A stretch of DNA of 64,000 bases from assembly GCF_049116555.1 (NCBI RefSeq), contig NZ_JAGDYT010000008.1:248001-312000 (forward strand), in the 5' to 3' direction. This DNA is from Maricaulis maris_C. GTDB lineage: Bacteria; Pseudomonadota; Alphaproteobacteria; Caulobacterales; Maricaulaceae. Within the stretch, counting starts at the first letter, position 1, and every line of letters begins with the position of its first letter. Below are positions 44,369-52,233 of this stretch, piece after piece. The notes beneath the pieces are model-generated. The model was not told the origin of the DNA. It worked only from the letters and a program-made list of their open reading frames with translations, and did no database searches. The translations under genes and the position numbers were made by a program.

Positions 44369-44416
44369 TCCACTATATGTTGGGTCGGCTGGCGACAGCG
44401 ACACACTATACAGAGT
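44369..44416 (+). promoter_or_regulatory. Pair of NrdR-box-like sites upstream of nrdA
   Basis: Two boxes share CACTATA: one begins at 44371 (CCACTATATGTTGG in context) and one at 44404 (ACACTATACAGAG). They are 33 bases apart, about three helical turns, as usual for paired NrdR boxes. Confidence 0.65.
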
Positions 44417-44506
44417 TTCAGAAGACCTTTTGGGTTTGTTCGGTGCGCCGCATTGGGGCTGGCGCAACAGGATATTTTTGCCTCGGGCTTGGGGAGTAGA
44501 CCAACC

Positions 44507-46408
44507 ATGACGCCATTGGATACAGCCGCGAACAAGACTTTGGAATCGGCCCGGCAAACGGTTTCGACGACCCGTCGCGGCAAACCCAAATCGGCCAAGG
44601 GCGATGCCACGCACCTGCGCGTGGTCGAGAGCGTCAAGATCGACCGGTCGCGCGATGCGCTGCTGACCGAGTTCGGCAAGAAGACGCTGGAAGATCGCTA
44701 TCTCCTGCCGGGTGAAAGCTATCAGGACATGTTCGCCCGCGTGGCGACGGCCTATGCCGACAATACCGAGCACGCCCAGCGTCTTTATGATTACATCTCG
44801 CGCCTGTGGTTCATGCCGGCCACGCCGGTCCTGTCCAATGGTGGCGCGGATCGCGGCCTGCCGATTTCCTGCTTCCTGAATTCGGTCGGCGACAGCCTCG
44901 ACGATATCGTCGGCACCTGGACCGAGAATGTCTGGCTCGCGTCCAATGGTGGCGGCATCGGCACTTATTGGGGCGATGTCCGTTCGATCGGTGAGAAAAT
45001 CGGCGAGATCGGCCAGACCTCCGGCATCATTCCCTTCATCCGCGTGATGGACAGCCTGACCCTGGCGATCTCGCAAGGCTCGCTGCGCCGCGGATCGGCC
45101 GCCGTCTATCTGGACATCCACCATCCGGAAATCGAGGAGTTCCTCGAGATCCGCAAGCCGTCCGGCGACTTCAACCGCAAGTCCCTGAACCTGCACCACG
45201 GCCTCAACATCTCCGACGCCTTCATGGAAGCCGTCCGTGATGATGAAGAGTTCGAGCTGAAGTCCCCGAAATCCGGCGAAGTCGTGAAGACGGTCAATGC
45301 CCGCAAGCTGTGGCAGAAGATCATCGAGCTGCGCCTGCAGACCGGCGAGCCCTACATCATCTATTCCGACACCGTGAACCGCGCCCTGCCGGCCCACCAG
45401 CGCAAGCTGGGCCTGAAGGTCCGCCAGTCCAATCTGTGTGCCGAGATCATGCTGCCAACCGGGTTCGACCAGAACGGCCAGGAGCGCACCGCGGTCTGCT
45501 GCCTGTCTTCGCTCAATGCGGCGAAATACATGGAGTGGAAGGACAACCCCGATTTCATCGAGGACATCTACCGCTTCCTCGACAACGTGCTGCAGGATTT
45601 CATCGACCGCGCGCCGGCGGAGATGGACCGGGCCGTCTATTCGGCCATCCAGGAACGATCCGTCGGTCTTGGCCTGATGGGCATGCACACCTTGCTGCAG
45701 CAGATGAATGCGCCGTTCGAGAGCGCCATGGCCAAGTCGTGGAACCTCAAGCTGTTCAAGCACATCCGCACCGCTGCCGACGCTGCTTCGGTCAAGCTGG
45801 CCGAAGAGCGTGGCGCTTGCCCGGATGCGGAAGCCTCCGGCGTGAAGGCCCGTTTCTCGCACAAGCTGGCGATTGCCCCGACGGCGTCGATCTCGATCAT
45901 CTGTGGCGGCGTGTCTGCCGGCATCGAGCCGATCCCGGCCAATGTCTACACTCACAAGACCCTGTCCGGTTCGACCACGGTCAAGAACCCGCAGCTGGAG
46001 GCCGTCCTGGAGGCCAAGGGCCTCAATACGCCGGCCATGTGGGCGTCAATCCTGGAGGCCGAAGGTTCGGTCCAGCATCTTGATTGCCTGGACGAGCACG
46101 AAAAGGCGACCTTCCGCACCGCCTTTGAGATCGACCAGCGCTGGGTGATCGAGCACGCGGCCGACCGCACGCCCTATGTGTGCCAGTCGCAGTCGCTCAA
46201 CATCTTCCTGCCGGGCGATGTCGATAAGTGGGACCTGCACATGTTGCATTGGTCGGCCTGGGAGAAGGGCGTGAAATCGCTCTACTATTGCCGGTCCAAA
46301 TCAATTCAGCGGGCGGCCTATGCCGGGTCCGAGAAAAAGTCGGACGTCGAGGCCTCGATGGCCGAGGCGGCGCCAACCGACTATGACGAATGTCTGGCCT
46401 GCCAGTAG
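44507..46408 (+). CDS. nrdA: Class I ribonucleoside-diphosphate reductase, alpha subunit
   Basis: 633 residues from the ATG at 44507 (GGGGAG about 12 bases upstream). The radical-site residues are SNLCAEI (Asn, Cys, Glu); PISCFLNS and AVCCLSSLN supply the active-site disulphide pair; the C-terminal ECLACQ is the swinging CxxC. It is a short form with no full ATP-cone domain at the N-terminus, so overall activity may not be controlled by dATP in the standard way. It reduces ribonucleotides with NrdB, encoded 2.6 kb downstream rather than directly adjacent. NrdR boxes and a terminator bracket the gene. Confidence 0.93.
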   Translation: MTPLDTAANKTLESARQTVSTTRRGKPKSAKGDATHLRVVESVKIDRSRDALLTEFGKKTLEDRYLLPGESYQDMFARVATAYADNTEHAQRLYDYISRLWFMPATPVLSNGGADRGLPISCFLNSVGDSLDDIVGTWTENVWLASNGGGIGTYWGDVRSIGEKIGEIGQTSGIIPFIRVMDSLTLAISQGSLRRGSAAVYLDIHHPEIEEFLEIRKPSGDFNRKSLNLHHGLNISDAFMEAVRDDEEFELKSPKSGEVVKTVNARKLWQKIIELRLQTGEPYIIYSDTVNRALPAHQRKLGLKVRQSNLCAEIMLPTGFDQNGQERTAVCCLSSLNAAKYMEWKDNPDFIEDIYRFLDNVLQDFIDRAPAEMDRAVYSAIQERSVGLGLMGMHTLLQQMNAPFESAMAKSWNLKLFKHIRTAADAASVKLAEERGACPDAEASGVKARFSHKLAIAPTASISIICGGVSAGIEPIPANVYTHKTLSGSTTVKNPQLEAVLEAKGLNTPAMWASILEAEGSVQHLDCLDEHEKATFRTAFEIDQRWVIEHAADRTPYVCQSQSLNIFLPGDVDKWDLHMLHWSAWEKGVKSLYYCRSKSIQRAAYAGSEKKSDVEASMAEAAPTDYDECLACQ

Positions 46409-46455
46409 GCGCCGACATCATACCGCCGGTCGCTTCGAGGGGGAGCAGCTGGCAG

Positions 46456-46484
46456 AAAAGGGGCGCGGCAAGGCGCCCCTTTTT
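46456..46484. terminator. Bidirectional hairpin terminator between nrdA and the OsmC gene
   Basis: AAAAGGGGCGC pairs with GCGCCCCTTTT around GGCAAG. It serves nrdA on the plus strand, and A-run/T-run symmetry lets it serve the convergent OsmC gene as well. Confidence 0.8.
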
Positions 46485-46517
46485 GCATCGGCACGGAGGA
46501 CAGACGGTGCCGCCGCG

Positions 46518-47150
46518 TCAGTCTGGACGATCCGCAGGAAGCGTTTCTTCCGGGCCTACGCCTTCCCGTTTTTCCAGCTCCTCACCATTGTGAACCAGCC
46601 GGGTCATCCAGGGCAGGGGATTGCGCAGGGCAAAATGGGCCATGCAGGCGCTCTCGGCCTCGGCCAGCAAACCCTGCACCACGGCCTGTGCCTCCGGGCT
46701 TTCGATCAGGACATGGCTCTCTATGCCTTCGCATTCACCCTGCGTCTGGTGACCAAGCTGGCGCATGGTCGAGAGATTGGTCTTGAACCGGATGCGCTGC
46801 TCGATCTTCATCGCGGTGACCTCGATCTTGCGGGCCGTCAGGATATCCGTGAGGTGGGTCAGCAGGCAGAATGCAATCCCGGCAGAGAAATAGGCCAGCG
46901 GCGGCGGGGCGGTGTCGTCACCGACCGGTGTCTGTTCGTCGCAATAGAGCCGGGCTGGACTAAAGCCGGGAATATTGACCTCGACCACGCCGCTCTTTTT
47001 CTGTCGCTCATGGGCTTCCGCGACGACATTGACCTCGAAATGGAGCGGGTCGGGCACCCGTGCCTTGCGGAAAGGGTTGGGCTGGAATTGTGTGATTTGC
47101 GGGCGGTCGACGCCCCGTTCTCCGACCTTGAATTCGGTTTGATCACGCAT
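46518..47150 (-). CDS. OsmC-family protein
   Basis: 210 residues from the ATG at 47150, chosen over 47162 because GGAG lies 6 bases upstream. The fold is recognisable from PPPLAYFSAGIAFCLLTHL, which places the conserved cysteine on the central helix, while a second cysteine lies in RLYCDEQTPVG. OsmC/Ohr proteins reduce organic peroxides with two cysteines; whether this divergent member does so is not certain. It is divergent from an Lrp-family regulator with a palindrome between the two genes. Confidence 0.78.
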   Translation of the reverse strand: MRDQTEFKVGERGVDRPQITQFQPNPFRKARVPDPLHFEVNVVAEAHERQKKSGVVEVNIPGFSPARLYCDEQTPVGDDTAPPPLAYFSAGIAFCLLTHLTDILTARKIEVTAMKIEQRIRFKTNLSTMRQLGHQTQGECEGIESHVLIESPEAQAVVQGLLAEAESACMAHFALRNPLPWMTRLVHNGEELEKREGVGPEETLPADRPD

Positions 47151-47230
47151 CGCGCGCTCCATCAGTTGCTCGCGAAGGAATTAGCATCTGCGGGGCGGTG
47201 AAAATCCCCGAAATCTCCATCTGGCTTGCG

Positions 47231-47255
47231 ATATGTGGCGATATCCGCAACATAT
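47231..47255. promoter_or_regulatory. Candidate Lrp-type operator, 25-bp palindrome
   Basis: ATATGT-G-GCG and CGC-A-ACATAT are matching arms around a 5-base centre. It lies in the shared intergenic region between the OsmC gene and the Lrp regulator and could be bound by the latter. Confidence 0.55.
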
Positions 47256-47280
47256 GTCGCTCGAAATGGAGGTTTCCGCC

Positions 47281-47796
47281 GTGACCCTTGATTCTGCCGA
47301 TCGTCGAATCCTGTCCGTCCTGCAAAGAGAGGGGCGGATTCCAATGGTAGAGCTGGCGCGCCGGGTCAATCAGAGCGAGACCACCTGCCTGCGACGGGTG
47401 CGCAGTCTCGAGGAGGCCGGGATCATCGCCGGCTACCGCGCCGAGCTCGCCCGGCAGGCGACCGGATTTGCGGTGATGGCCTTCATCCAGGTCAGTCTCG
47501 ACCAACGGGTCGAAGCCGTAAGCGACGTGTTCAAGACGGCGGTCCTGGAGGAGGATTGGGTGCTGGAATGCCACTCGGTCGCCGGCAGCTATGACCATTT
47601 GCTCAAAGTCGTCGCGCCGGACAATGAATCGCTGGCGCAATTCGTCCTGAAGCGTCTTGCGGTCTATGAGAGTGTCCGCGATTTCCGCACGGTTATCGTT
47701 CTCGATACGGTCAAGGAGGACCGGGTCTTGCCGGTCGGTCTGGACCCGGCCAGCGGCCGCCAGGGACGTGGCCCGGGGAAACGGCCGCAATTGTAG
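47281..47796 (+). CDS. Lrp/AsnC-family transcriptional regulator
   Basis: 171 residues with a GTG start at 47281, chosen because GGAGG lies 8 bases upstream; upstream ATGs at 47233, 47254 and 47266 lack this. Winged HTH at the N-terminus (LDSADRRILSVLQREGRIPM, ELARRVNQSETTCLRRVRSL). The C-terminal RAM domain binds amino acids (GFAVMAFIQVSLDQR, then ECHSVAGSYDHLLKV). It likely regulates itself and the divergent OsmC gene through the palindrome at 47231-47255. A link to the more distant putA is possible but not indicated by a site. Confidence 0.88.
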   Translation: MTLDSADRRILSVLQREGRIPMVELARRVNQSETTCLRRVRSLEEAGIIAGYRAELARQATGFAVMAFIQVSLDQRVEAVSDVFKTAVLEEDWVLECHSVAGSYDHLLKVVAPDNESLAQFVLKRLAVYESVRDFRTVIVLDTVKEDRVLPVGLDPASGRQGRGPGKRPQL

Positions 47797-47957
47797 ACCG
47801 GGCAGCCGGCTTGCGTGTGGTCGATCTGCGATTTCGCACCGCAGCACGCCTTTCGATGGACCCGGTCTGCGGGCGCCGTTAACCTTTTCGCTTCTGGGGT
47901 GAATCACCGTGCAAGGACCGCGTTGATTTGCTTTGTGTCGCGCAGGGGAGACGCGTG

Positions 47958-48785
47958 ATGGCATTGGGACGCACATCAGAGGTCATGATCGCCGGGCTGA
48001 TCGCGCTCGGCGGAATCTCATGGGTGCTGACTCAGCCGGGCGAGGCGTCATCAGGTTGGGCCTCCTCCTCGCAGATGATCCGGGAGCAGATGGTCACGGA
48101 AGGCGATGTGCGCCCCCTGTCGCCCGAAGCGGCCCGCGTCGCGCTGTCGGCGCTGGCGTTGAGCGATGACCCGTTCACCGGCAATCCGCTTGCCGGCCTG
48201 ACGCCGACGGGCGGTAGTCGGATCGATCTCGGCGACGCCGGGGTGATCCAAGTCGCCTTGCTCGACGATGACCGTCCAGACGTGGCGCACCAGTTGTTTG
48301 CGGCCCGCGCCGATGGCTATTCTCCGGTCGTGCTCGATCGGGGCCCGCGTGAGACCACGATTGCCGTGGCTTATGAGCGCGCCTTTGAAACTGTCGGGGC
48401 CGGGCAGGAGCTCGATGTCAGTTTCACGCCGCGCGCCGCTGTCAGTGTCGGACCGGACGGCTCGGCCGCCGGTGCCGGTGCCGAGGTCCGGATCGGTCAG
48501 TATCTCAATAATCGACAGGCCGAGAGCCCGGCCTGGTATGTCTTCGCCGGGGCGGACCGCCGGACCCTTCTTTATGACCCCGGCTCCGGTGTCGACTTCC
48601 AGAACGCCATGTATCTGACCCAGCGCGAAGTGGTCGGGGATGCCCAGGCCGGCATTGCCATGCGCATGGGCGATGCGGATCTGTCACTGGCCTGGGTCCG
48701 CCGCGAATATCGCCATGTTGCGGGTGTCCGCACATTCGATGAGGCCGATGAATTCGGTGCCGTCACGGTGAATTGGCGCTGGTAG
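47958..48785 (+). CDS. LpxR-like (DUF2219) outer-membrane beta-barrel protein, short form
   Basis: 275 residues from the ATG at 47958 (AGGGGAG upstream). A hydrophobic N-terminal segment (VMIAGLIALGGISWVLT) may be a signal anchor. The C-terminal third resembles the end of LpxR lipid A deacylases: AWYVFAGADRRTLLYDPGS, VVGDAQAGIAMRMGDADLSLAW and FGAVTVNWRW. The N-terminal catalytic strands of LpxR are not evident, so it may be a non-enzymatic relative. It is between the Lrp gene and nrdB and may be co-transcribed with neither. Confidence 0.5.
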   Translation: MALGRTSEVMIAGLIALGGISWVLTQPGEASSGWASSSQMIREQMVTEGDVRPLSPEAARVALSALALSDDPFTGNPLAGLTPTGGSRIDLGDAGVIQVALLDDDRPDVAHQLFAARADGYSPVVLDRGPRETTIAVAYERAFETVGAGQELDVSFTPRAAVSVGPDGSAAGAGAEVRIGQYLNNRQAESPAWYVFAGADRRTLLYDPGSGVDFQNAMYLTQREVVGDAQAGIAMRMGDADLSLAWVRREYRHVAGVRTFDEADEFGAVTVNWRW

Positions 48786-48936
48786 TCTTTGACCCGGCCT
48801 CCCGACCGGTCGGCATAGTCGCCCGCGACAGAAATCGTGATGTGGCCAAGTCTGCCCATTGCCTCGAGAATCGGGCAGTTTCCACAGTCCCGGTCAGCCA
48901 GGCCTGATCAAGCTGTAGACGTTTTGGAAACCACGA

Positions 48937-48954
48937 ACACAATATGTTGTGTTT
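48937..48954. promoter_or_regulatory. NrdR box upstream of nrdB
   Basis: AACACAATATGTTGTGTT is a near-perfect NrdR-box palindrome 62 bases before the nrdB start. It matches the boxes ahead of nrdA. Confidence 0.75.
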
Positions 48955-49015
48955 GCCGCATTGATTCGGGCGCGCGCCACATTGGCTGCGAGCGCCAAGC
49001 AGGAGTACTGAAACC

Positions 49016-50050
49016 ATGACCATCGCCACCGAGAACCTGCCGGGCCTCCTGACCACCTCCCATTCCTACAAGCCGTTCCGCTATCCGTGGGCCTATGACT
49101 TCTGGAAGAAGCAGCAGCAGGTCCACTGGATGCCGGAAGAGGTGCCGCTGGGCGAGGACTGCAAGGATTGGGCGACCAAGCTCAATGATGGCGAGCGCAA
49201 CCTGCTGACCCAGATTTTCCGTTTTTTCACCCAGTCCGATGTCGAGGTGAACGACAATTACATGGAGCGCTACAGCCGCGTCTTCCGCCCGACCGAGGTG
49301 AAGATGATGCTGGCCTCCTTCTCCAACATGGAGACCATCCATATTGCCGCCTACGCGCTCCTGCTGGAGACGATCGGCATGCCGGACAGCGAATTCTCGG
49401 CCTTCATGGAATACCAGGCCATGGCCGACAAGCATGACTACATGCAGCGTTTCGGCGTCGAGGACGAAGCCGACATCCTGCGCACCGTGGCGATGTTCGG
49501 GGCCTTCACCGAAGGCCTGCAGCTGTTTGCCTCCTTTGCGATGCTGATGAATTTCCCGCGCTTCAACAAGATGAAGGGCATGGGTCAGATCGTGACCTGG
49601 TCGATCCGCGATGAGAGCCTGCACTGTGAGGGCATGATCAAGCTCTTCCACGCCTTCGCCGAGGAGACCGGGGCCCTGACCCAGGAGGTCAAGGACGACA
49701 TCACCGAGTGCTGCCGCACCGTGGTCGGCCTGGAAGACAAATTCATCGATCTGGCCTTTGAGGCCGGCGACGTCGAAGGCATGACGCCGGACGATATCAA
49801 GCGCTATATCCGCTACATCGCCGACTGGCGCCTCGGCCAGCTCGGCCTGCCCAAGATTTATGGCGTCAAGGAGCACCCGCTCCCCTGGCTCTCGGAAATC
49901 CTCAACGGTGTCGAGCACGCCAACTTCTTTGAAGCCCGCGCCACTGAATATTCCAAGGGCGCCACCAAGGGCGACTGGCACGGCGATGAAGGCGTGTGGG
50001 GCATGTTCGACAAGATGAAGACGGAGACGCTGGACGAGCCGGCGGAGTAG
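49016..50050 (+). CDS. nrdB: Class I ribonucleoside-diphosphate reductase, beta (radical) subunit
   Basis: 344 residues. Metal ligands and the radical tyrosine can be aligned with E. coli NrdB: D75, E106, H109 and Y113 in the segment ETIHIAAY, with further ligands in EGLQLF and RDESLHCEGM. The tyrosyl site is intact, so it is probably a class Ia-type enzyme. It partners NrdA (44.5 kb). A strong NrdR box lies upstream. The gene may be followed by a small overlapping membrane-protein frame. Confidence 0.93.
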   Translation: MTIATENLPGLLTTSHSYKPFRYPWAYDFWKKQQQVHWMPEEVPLGEDCKDWATKLNDGERNLLTQIFRFFTQSDVEVNDNYMERYSRVFRPTEVKMMLASFSNMETIHIAAYALLLETIGMPDSEFSAFMEYQAMADKHDYMQRFGVEDEADILRTVAMFGAFTEGLQLFASFAMLMNFPRFNKMKGMGQIVTWSIRDESLHCEGMIKLFHAFAEETGALTQEVKDDITECCRTVVGLEDKFIDLAFEAGDVEGMTPDDIKRYIRYIADWRLGQLGLPKIYGVKEHPLPWLSEILNGVEHANFFEARATEYSKGATKGDWHGDEGVWGMFDKMKTETLDEPAE

Positions 50051-50241
50051 GGAGATCGGCGTTCCAATGGTTCGCGGTCCTCACCTTTGCGGCGATCGGG
50101 TGGCCGCTCATGATCGGCGGGGCGTTTTGGAACCAGGGCGGCGTTCACACCTCTGACGACGTCTTTTATCTGGGCTGGGCCATCGTCGTCGAAATAGCTG
50201 TGGTGATCGGCGCCCGTTTTGCGTGGCAGAAGCTGGAATAA
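49996..50241 (+). CDS. Possible small membrane protein overlapping the nrdB 3' end
   Basis: 81 residues in another frame, overlapping nrdB by 55 bases. The second part has two clear hydrophobic segments (AFQWFAVLTFAAIGWPLMIGG and VFYLGWAIVVEIAVVIGARF) and no stop between them. The only in-frame ATG upstream is 49996; the first 17 residues would be a frame-shifted copy of nrdB codons. It may be translated by coupling. A chance frame is possible. Confidence 0.4.
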   Translation: MGHVRQDEDGDAGRAGGVGRSAFQWFAVLTFAAIGWPLMIGGAFWNQGGVHTSDDVFYLGWAIVVEIAVVIGARFAWQKLE

Positions 50242-50281
50242 ATCCCGCGCGTCGCGCCTTTCCCCAAACCAATCCCCCCAT

Positions 50282-50402
50282 CATTTTTCCCGGACGCGCA
50301 TCAGCGCGATCCGGGACCAACGGGCGACTCATCGCTCGCCAGCCTGGCCTGTCGGTCCCGGCTCTGCGCCCCGCTTTTGCGGGGCTTCGGCCGGGAGAAA
50401 TG
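50282..50402. repeat. 121-bp palindromic element, copy A
   Basis: Ends are CATTTTTCCCGG and CCGGGAGAAATG, an inverted repeat with one mismatch. Internal TCCGGGACC and GGTCCCGG are also complementary, so the whole unit can fold as a hairpin. It is preceded by CCAATCCCCC, also present before copy B. Confidence 0.75.
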
Positions 50403-50480
50403 TGTGTGGTGAAGAGGCGATGGGCGTGGCGTCCCGGCATGGGGTCATGGCCGGTATCCTCCCACACCAATCCCCCCCAT

Positions 50481-50601
50481 CATTTTTCCCGGACGCGCGT
50501 CAGCGCGATCCGGGACCAGCTGGAGACTCATCGCTTGCCAGCCCGGTCCGTCGGTCCCGGCCCTGCGTCCCGCTTTCGCGGGCCTCCGGCCGGGAAAAAT
50601 G
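50481..50601. repeat. 121-bp palindromic element, copy B
   Basis: Same length and order as copy A, with perfect 12-bp terminal inverted repeats (CATTTTTCCCGG/CCGGGAAAAATG) and a similar interior with scattered base changes. It lies 199 bases downstream of copy A in the same orientation. Confidence 0.75.
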
Positions 50602-50750
50602 GAGATCTGGTGCCTGGTTGATGAGTGCGTTGAGCAGCAAGGCCGGTGGCGGCGACCGTCCGGCGAGCGTCTCACGGGCCAGCCTCTCTCCGCCTCAGCC
50701 TGTCTCCTCCCTGTCCGAATTGTCATTTGAAATCCCGCCGTCGCCAGATT

Positions 50751-50768
50751 TATGTAGGTGCCTACGTA
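50751..50768. promoter_or_regulatory. Candidate MarR operator
   Basis: TATGTAGGTGCCTACGTA: GTAGG-TG-CCTAC is a perfect core with A/T-rich flanks, 13 bases before the MarR ATG. Position fits autorepression. Confidence 0.55.
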
Positions 50769-50781
50769 ATTGGGAAATCAC

Positions 50782-51285
50782 ATGTCCGGTGACTTTGTTG
50801 ACCAGCTCGGCTCGGCCGTTCTGCCGCACCATGTGCGGCGGCTCATGGATGCCCTGATCGTGGATGCGGACAGGGTGGCGGATCGTTTCGGTCTCACCAT
50901 CCCGCACCGGTGTTGCTCCACCGTTCTTCTCCTCGACCAGGAGGGGCCGATCGGGGTGATGCGGGTGGCCGAGCAGCTCGGTCTGTCCCATCCCGTCATC
51001 ATTGATTTTGCCCGAACCCTCAAACAGCTCGGCTTCCTGGAAGAGACCGTGTCGCCGCAAGATCGCCGTGTCCGTCAGCTCGCTCTCAACGCAGCCGGGC
51101 AGGATGAAGCCGACCGCGTGCGGCGCCTGCATGCGGAACTGGCGCGCCAGCATGATGCGCTTTGCGCGGAAGCCGGCATCGACCTTGTCGCCGCCAGCCG
51201 CACCCTGCAGGCCTCGCTGCGTCAAACCCCATTGCTCGACCGTGTCGAGCGCGCCGAAAAGGATATGCACCATGAAGTGGACTAG
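50782..51285 (+). CDS. MarR-family transcriptional regulator
   Basis: 167 residues from the ATG at 50782; an in-frame TTG at 50770 is an alternative. The winged helix-turn-helix is near residues 35-105 (GVMRVAEQLGLSHPVIIDFARTL, then the wing with SPQDRRVRQLAL). A palindrome sits right before the gene. Its 3' end overlaps the S41 peptidase start by 14 bases, so the peptidase is a likely target. Confidence 0.85.
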   Translation: MSGDFVDQLGSAVLPHHVRRLMDALIVDADRVADRFGLTIPHRCCSTVLLLDQEGPIGVMRVAEQLGLSHPVIIDFARTLKQLGFLEETVSPQDRRVRQLALNAAGQDEADRVRRLHAELARQHDALCAEAGIDLVAASRTLQASLRQTPLLDRVERAEKDMHHEVD

Positions 51286-52204
51286 CTTGATCCCGACCGC
51301 CGCTGCCTGTCTCGCCCTGGTCGCGCCTGCCGTGCAGGCCGATGATGCGCCGGACTGGCAGACGGGTGTCCTCGCGGCTGCCGCCGACCTGCTGGAGCCG
51401 GGCTATATCTATGAAGATCGAGCGCACGAGCTGGCCGCCTTCCTGCGCGAAGACCCCGATCGCTATGCCCATATCGTTGACCCCGACACGTTTGCCCGAG
51501 CGGTCACGGCCGATTTCCACGCGATGGTCCAGGATGCCCATTTGCGCGTCTTCCATGATCCTGAGGTGGTGGTCGAAGCGACCCCCGAGACCCCTGACCG
51601 CCGTTCGGCCTGTGCGAGTGGCACGGTCGACCATGACATTCTCGCCGACAATGTTGGCTATATGCGGGTTCCCAGCTTCAGGGGTGATGAGAGCTATGTG
51701 GCGGGCGTTGACGCTGCCTTCGCGGCCCTCGCCGAAACCGACGCGCTTGTTCTCGACCTCCGCAATAATTGCGGCGGCGGGCCGCATATTGTCCGCCACA
51801 TCTCGACCTATCTCTTCGCCGATCTCACCCATCTTGCCAGCACCGAGATGCGTGGCCACCCGGTCCGCGAGCGCTGGACCTATGATGATGTTCCTGGCGC
51901 GCGTTATCTTGATCGCCCGGTCCTGGTGCTCACCAATGGGCGGACTTTTTCGGCGGCCGAGAGCTTCACCTTCGGCCTCAAGGCCACGGGGCGCGTCCTC
52001 ACCGTCGGTGAACGGACAGGCGGCGGCGGTCATTTTGGCGGAACCGAACGGTTATCCCCCGACTTCACGCTCTTCATTCCGGTCGGTCGAACATTTGACC
52101 CGCGTACCGGTGAAGGCTGGGAAGCCGAAGGTATCGAGCCGGATCTCCCGGCCGTCAGTGACAACGCGCTAGACGCGGCCCTCACCTGGCTCGCGGATCG
52201 CTGA
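51272..52204 (+). CDS. S41-family peptidase (secreted, IRBP-like)
   Basis: 310 residues from the ATG at 51272 (AAGGA upstream), overlapping the MarR gene. A signal peptide (LIPTAAACLALVAPAVQA) is followed by an N-terminal helical domain, then the tail-specific-protease fold: LDLRNNCGGGPH and the nucleophile segment GRTFSAAESFTFGL. The YMRVPSF and EGIEPD segments are also typical. It is expected to work in the periplasm. Substrate unknown. Confidence 0.83.
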   Translation: MKWTSLIPTAAACLALVAPAVQADDAPDWQTGVLAAAADLLEPGYIYEDRAHELAAFLREDPDRYAHIVDPDTFARAVTADFHAMVQDAHLRVFHDPEVVVEATPETPDRRSACASGTVDHDILADNVGYMRVPSFRGDESYVAGVDAAFAALAETDALVLDLRNNCGGGPHIVRHISTYLFADLTHLASTEMRGHPVRERWTYDDVPGARYLDRPVLVLTNGRTFSAAESFTFGLKATGRVLTVGERTGGGGHFGGTERLSPDFTLFIPVGRTFDPRTGEGWEAEGIEPDLPAVSDNALDAALTWLADR

Positions 52205-52233
52205 TTGGCCTGTTCGGGATGGGGCTCGGCCCG

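Larger units (their letters stand above)
50242..50781. other. Gene-free region with duplicated 121-bp element
   Basis: No gene seen. It holds the two inverted-repeat elements at 50282-50402 and 50481-50601, and the palindrome at 50751-50768 ahead of the MarR gene. Confidence 0.7.

Noticed and set aside
44300..45955. Minus-strand frame of 551 codons opposite nrdA
   Set aside because: Antisense shadow of nrdA codons; no motif.
50282..50601. Possible CRISPR array from repeated sequence
   Set aside because: Only two copies, each 121 bases and palindromic, with no short spacers.
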